Shown piece after piece: positions 61,750-64,000 of a DNA stretch of 64,000 bases (within the stretch, counting starts at the first letter, position 1; each line of letters opens with the position of its first letter). Under the pieces are notes generated by a model that was not told where the DNA came from, ran no database searches, and saw nothing but the letters and a program-made list of their open reading frames with translations. This stretch comes from Dipylidium caninum (Eukaryota; Platyhelminthes; Cestoda; Cyclophyllidea; Dipylidiidae): positions 806,001-870,000 of the forward strand of contig QEYB01000629.1 of assembly GCA_017562135.1 (NCBI GenBank), in the 5' to 3' direction. The position numbers were made by a program, and so were the translations under genes.

Positions 61750-63802
61750 CTGTGTAAAAGAATTCGATATGACCATAGGTGGGACGAAGTCATTAGCCAT
61801 ATTTTTGGTGAAGAAAATCATGAGACTCGTGAGTAAACATATTCAGGAATATCTTGGAAAGGTTGGGGGACCGAGAAAAGTGTAATTCTTATCATGTTGA
61901 TTTAAGCAAAGGCAAAATAATATTAAAGAAAATTGCATGCAAGCCTTTAAGTTCCATTTAAAGAAGCATCTAAGTACCCGTGAAATCATTCTGGCTTGTG
62001 TCAAGTTCATCATCATCAAGCCGACACCTGGGTAGCATTTCCAAAGAGAAAACGCAGATAAATCGACACAAAATGCAGTACTAAATGGCCAATAAAGGGA
62101 AATGGGATCAATAATGTGATGCACTTAAACAAATGCTTTAAAAAAATCATTATAAATCTGTAAAACAGTTTGGAGAAAAAATAAACACGGTTGTAAGATT
62201 TCGGGTTCATTTCTAGCGTGTGGATCTTTTGGTTCGTTGATACAGTCAAGAAAGCCCAGGGTAAAAGACATCGGATATGCACAAAATAAACTGTTATGCA
62301 TTTAGGCAACCTCGATTACATTTTACGCAACAGCGGTCGCATGAGTTTCTCGGCAGCGGTGCCCTCAGCTTGAGTCCATAAATTCAAATAGGCGATGAAT
62401 TTAAATTTCTTCACCTTCGGTGACAAAGTTACTAAGATTATTATAGAACATATCGTCACCTATGCCAGTGCAAAACCGTAGTTTCTTACGATAACTTTGT
62501 AATCTAACCTCGCCTTGGCGCTTGTAATATTAGATTTCTCAACGAATCATAATTTCATCCTTATCTAATTCAATCCGCAATCTCGCGACATGTACGACCG
62601 GTCTTTGAAGTTACATTAGCGACTATCAACATTGATGCTACTGCACCCTTTTCTACATCAATGATGGCACAATACATTTCCATACATGAGGCACCATTTT
62701 ACTCACTACCGTTCATCATTACCTTTTTCCGCATTATATTCGGTATTCTTCATTTCCTTATAATGCCAACGCACCCCTGCAGAAACACTGTTTAAATATT
62801 ATTAGAGTTTTCATTGTAAAATGTCTTCCGTTGTTTTGTATTTATGTTCACTTTTCAACAACAACACAGTTCATGAATCTCCATCCTCCTCCCTAACAGA
62901 TAATACATTATTTTTTGTTGAAATTATTTGTTTTATGCGGGGGAATAGCCTAATAATCAGTCGGTTTATTGCGTAACCAGTTTCTATTTCCTGCTCGGAA
63001 TACACGTTGTCGCTTGTCTTGCTTCATTCCCGTGTTTGGATCAAGATGCTGCCAGGGAAGGAAGTAAAAACATTCACGGATGATACATATCAGGGAGCTC
63101 TGTGTGTACATAAAATCCAGAATTATCTCAGGATAAACACAAAAAAATTCCGCTGTCTTTGTAAAGCCCTATTAAATTAATACTAAAAAGTTAATCTTTT
63201 TAATACAGCATTTACGAGGCATAACATGAAGATTGCCTAATATTTCGCAGACATATCCGAAGTGATCCGAAGTATTCATCGCATTTAACAAGAAAAAATA
63301 AATAAGCCCGGTTTCCGGACTGGAAATTCTGCAAACAGGCAAGTAGAGGGGTGAGACAATGACAGTAATGGCAGTGATATGTGGTTATTTCGTTGAATTT
63401 GCTTTTGTCATACTTTCTGACAATCTTCAATGAGAGCATTTTTGTATAAATGGCGCTAGCTGTCTAGAAACTTGCAGTTACCACTTACTATGCACTGAAT
63501 AAAAGCTTCCTTTTATTTAAAGAAATGCTGGCTTTACATTACAGGATAACCTACGTTTGTATTTCCGCATGTGTTTCAATTTCCATTTCGTTTATATGTT
63601 TCCGTTCTTCACCCCACCTCTGCCAAATCGCACGTAATTAGTCCTTGTTAAGAAAGGCAACAATTCAAAATATTTTGTATTTGTAATTGCATATCCGTGG
63701 CCGGAGGTTCCTCGTTAATGAAATGACCTTATATTCAACAACAGTGTTTAGTAAAGTCGATATGCAGTTTATAGTGGTGATCGCGTTATTTAAAATTATC
63801 CA
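61750..63802. other. Region between divergent genes (CoREST 5' side and right-edge gene)
   Basis: Apart from one doubtful exon (62330–62432) no coding sequence is seen. It separates two genes pointing away from each other and should contain both promoters. It is AT-rich, without an obvious CpG patch. Confidence 0.45.
62330..62432 (-). CDS. Possible 5' exon of the CoREST gene
   Basis: After a CTTAG acceptor a frame reads VKKFKFIAYLNLWTQAEG then EKLMRPLL up to a C/GTAAAA donor. It ends in phase 1, which fits the ELM2 exon at 61749, and contains a possible initiator ATG. If not spliced it stops two codons later. Nothing in the sequence ties it to CoREST beyond phase and position. Confidence 0.22.
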
Positions 63803-64000
63803 ATGTCTGCGACAGATGATAATAGTAACAATGGCAACACCGAAGATGAGGAAGAGAAGAAGGGGAATGGTGACGAATATTTTGATTTACAACTGAATAC
63901 CATTATCAATAATTTTGAACAGGAAGTAGTTAACGCCTCAAATACCTCATATGATTGCGAACCCATTCACGAATCTTCTTCCGAAGTCCAATCGTCACCC
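63803..64000 (+). CDS. Start of an acidic protein of unknown function, cut by the window edge
   Basis: ATG at 63803 begins a frame open for 66 codons to the end of the window. It starts MSATDDNSNNGNTEDEEEKK and continues polar and acidic, with a hydrophobic-heptad segment (YFDLQLNTIINNFEQEVV) that could be a short helix. The frame has no stops and strong coding composition, unlike the AT-rich sequence just upstream. The overlapping plus frame beginning at 63687 is a shadow. The product is not recognised from this N-terminus. Confidence 0.6.
   Translation, partial: MSATDDNSNNGNTEDEEEKKGNGDEYFDLQLNTIINNFEQEVVNASNTSYDCEPIHESSSEVQSSP

Overview
The window is animal nuclear DNA. Genes are split by GT–AG introns from about 37 nt to several kb, coding density is low, and the recognisable proteins are metazoan: a REST corepressor (ELM2 plus two SANT domains), the ciliary protein CFAP418, and an SH3–RhoGEF–PH protein most like UNC-89/obscurin. 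Introns of 37–81 nt beside introns of 2–5 kb, together with this gene content, suggest a flatworm, probably a tapeworm. That placement is an inference and no sequence here proves it. Exon models were built by hand from open frames, splice sites and phase agreement.

Layout. (1) 1–26.1 kb, minus strand: exons that join in one consistent reading frame from a promoter-like CpG/CCAAT segment at 25.98–26.06 kb to the left edge. They include a 222-codon first exon with a cysteine cluster, a 777-codon Ser/Glu-rich exon, and an SH3–DH–PH cassette at 5.9–1.7 kb. They may be one very large gene or two adjacent genes. (2) 28.07–26.99 kb, minus: a compact six-exon gene (233 aa) with a 17-nt microexon, a 37-nt intron, one membrane helix and an acidic tail. 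(3) 28.1–35.1 kb: mostly non-coding, with a CCT microsatellite and a CpG-rich patch. (4) 35.1–41.6 and 44.5–51.0 kb, plus: two tandem 12-exon major-facilitator transporters of the oxalate/formate-antiporter type with almost identical exon lengths. The second copy has one extra base in exon 4, which creates an in-frame stop. (5) 51–57.7 kb: non-coding, with a GC-rich, strand-asymmetric, simple-repeat-bearing island at 53.3–54.9 kb. (6) 58.48–57.68 kb, minus: CFAP418. (7) 61.75–59.27 kb, minus: CoREST/RCOR. (8) From 63.80 kb, plus: the start of an acidic protein running off the right edge, possibly sharing a divergent promoter region with CoREST.

The genes do not form a pathway. The transporter pair is a local tandem duplication, and the rest is an ordinary assortment of chromatin, cilium and signalling/cytoskeletal genes. 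The most useful points are the disrupted second transporter, the hand-assembled short-exon genes that single-frame ORF finding would miss, and the possible giant RhoGEF gene on the left.
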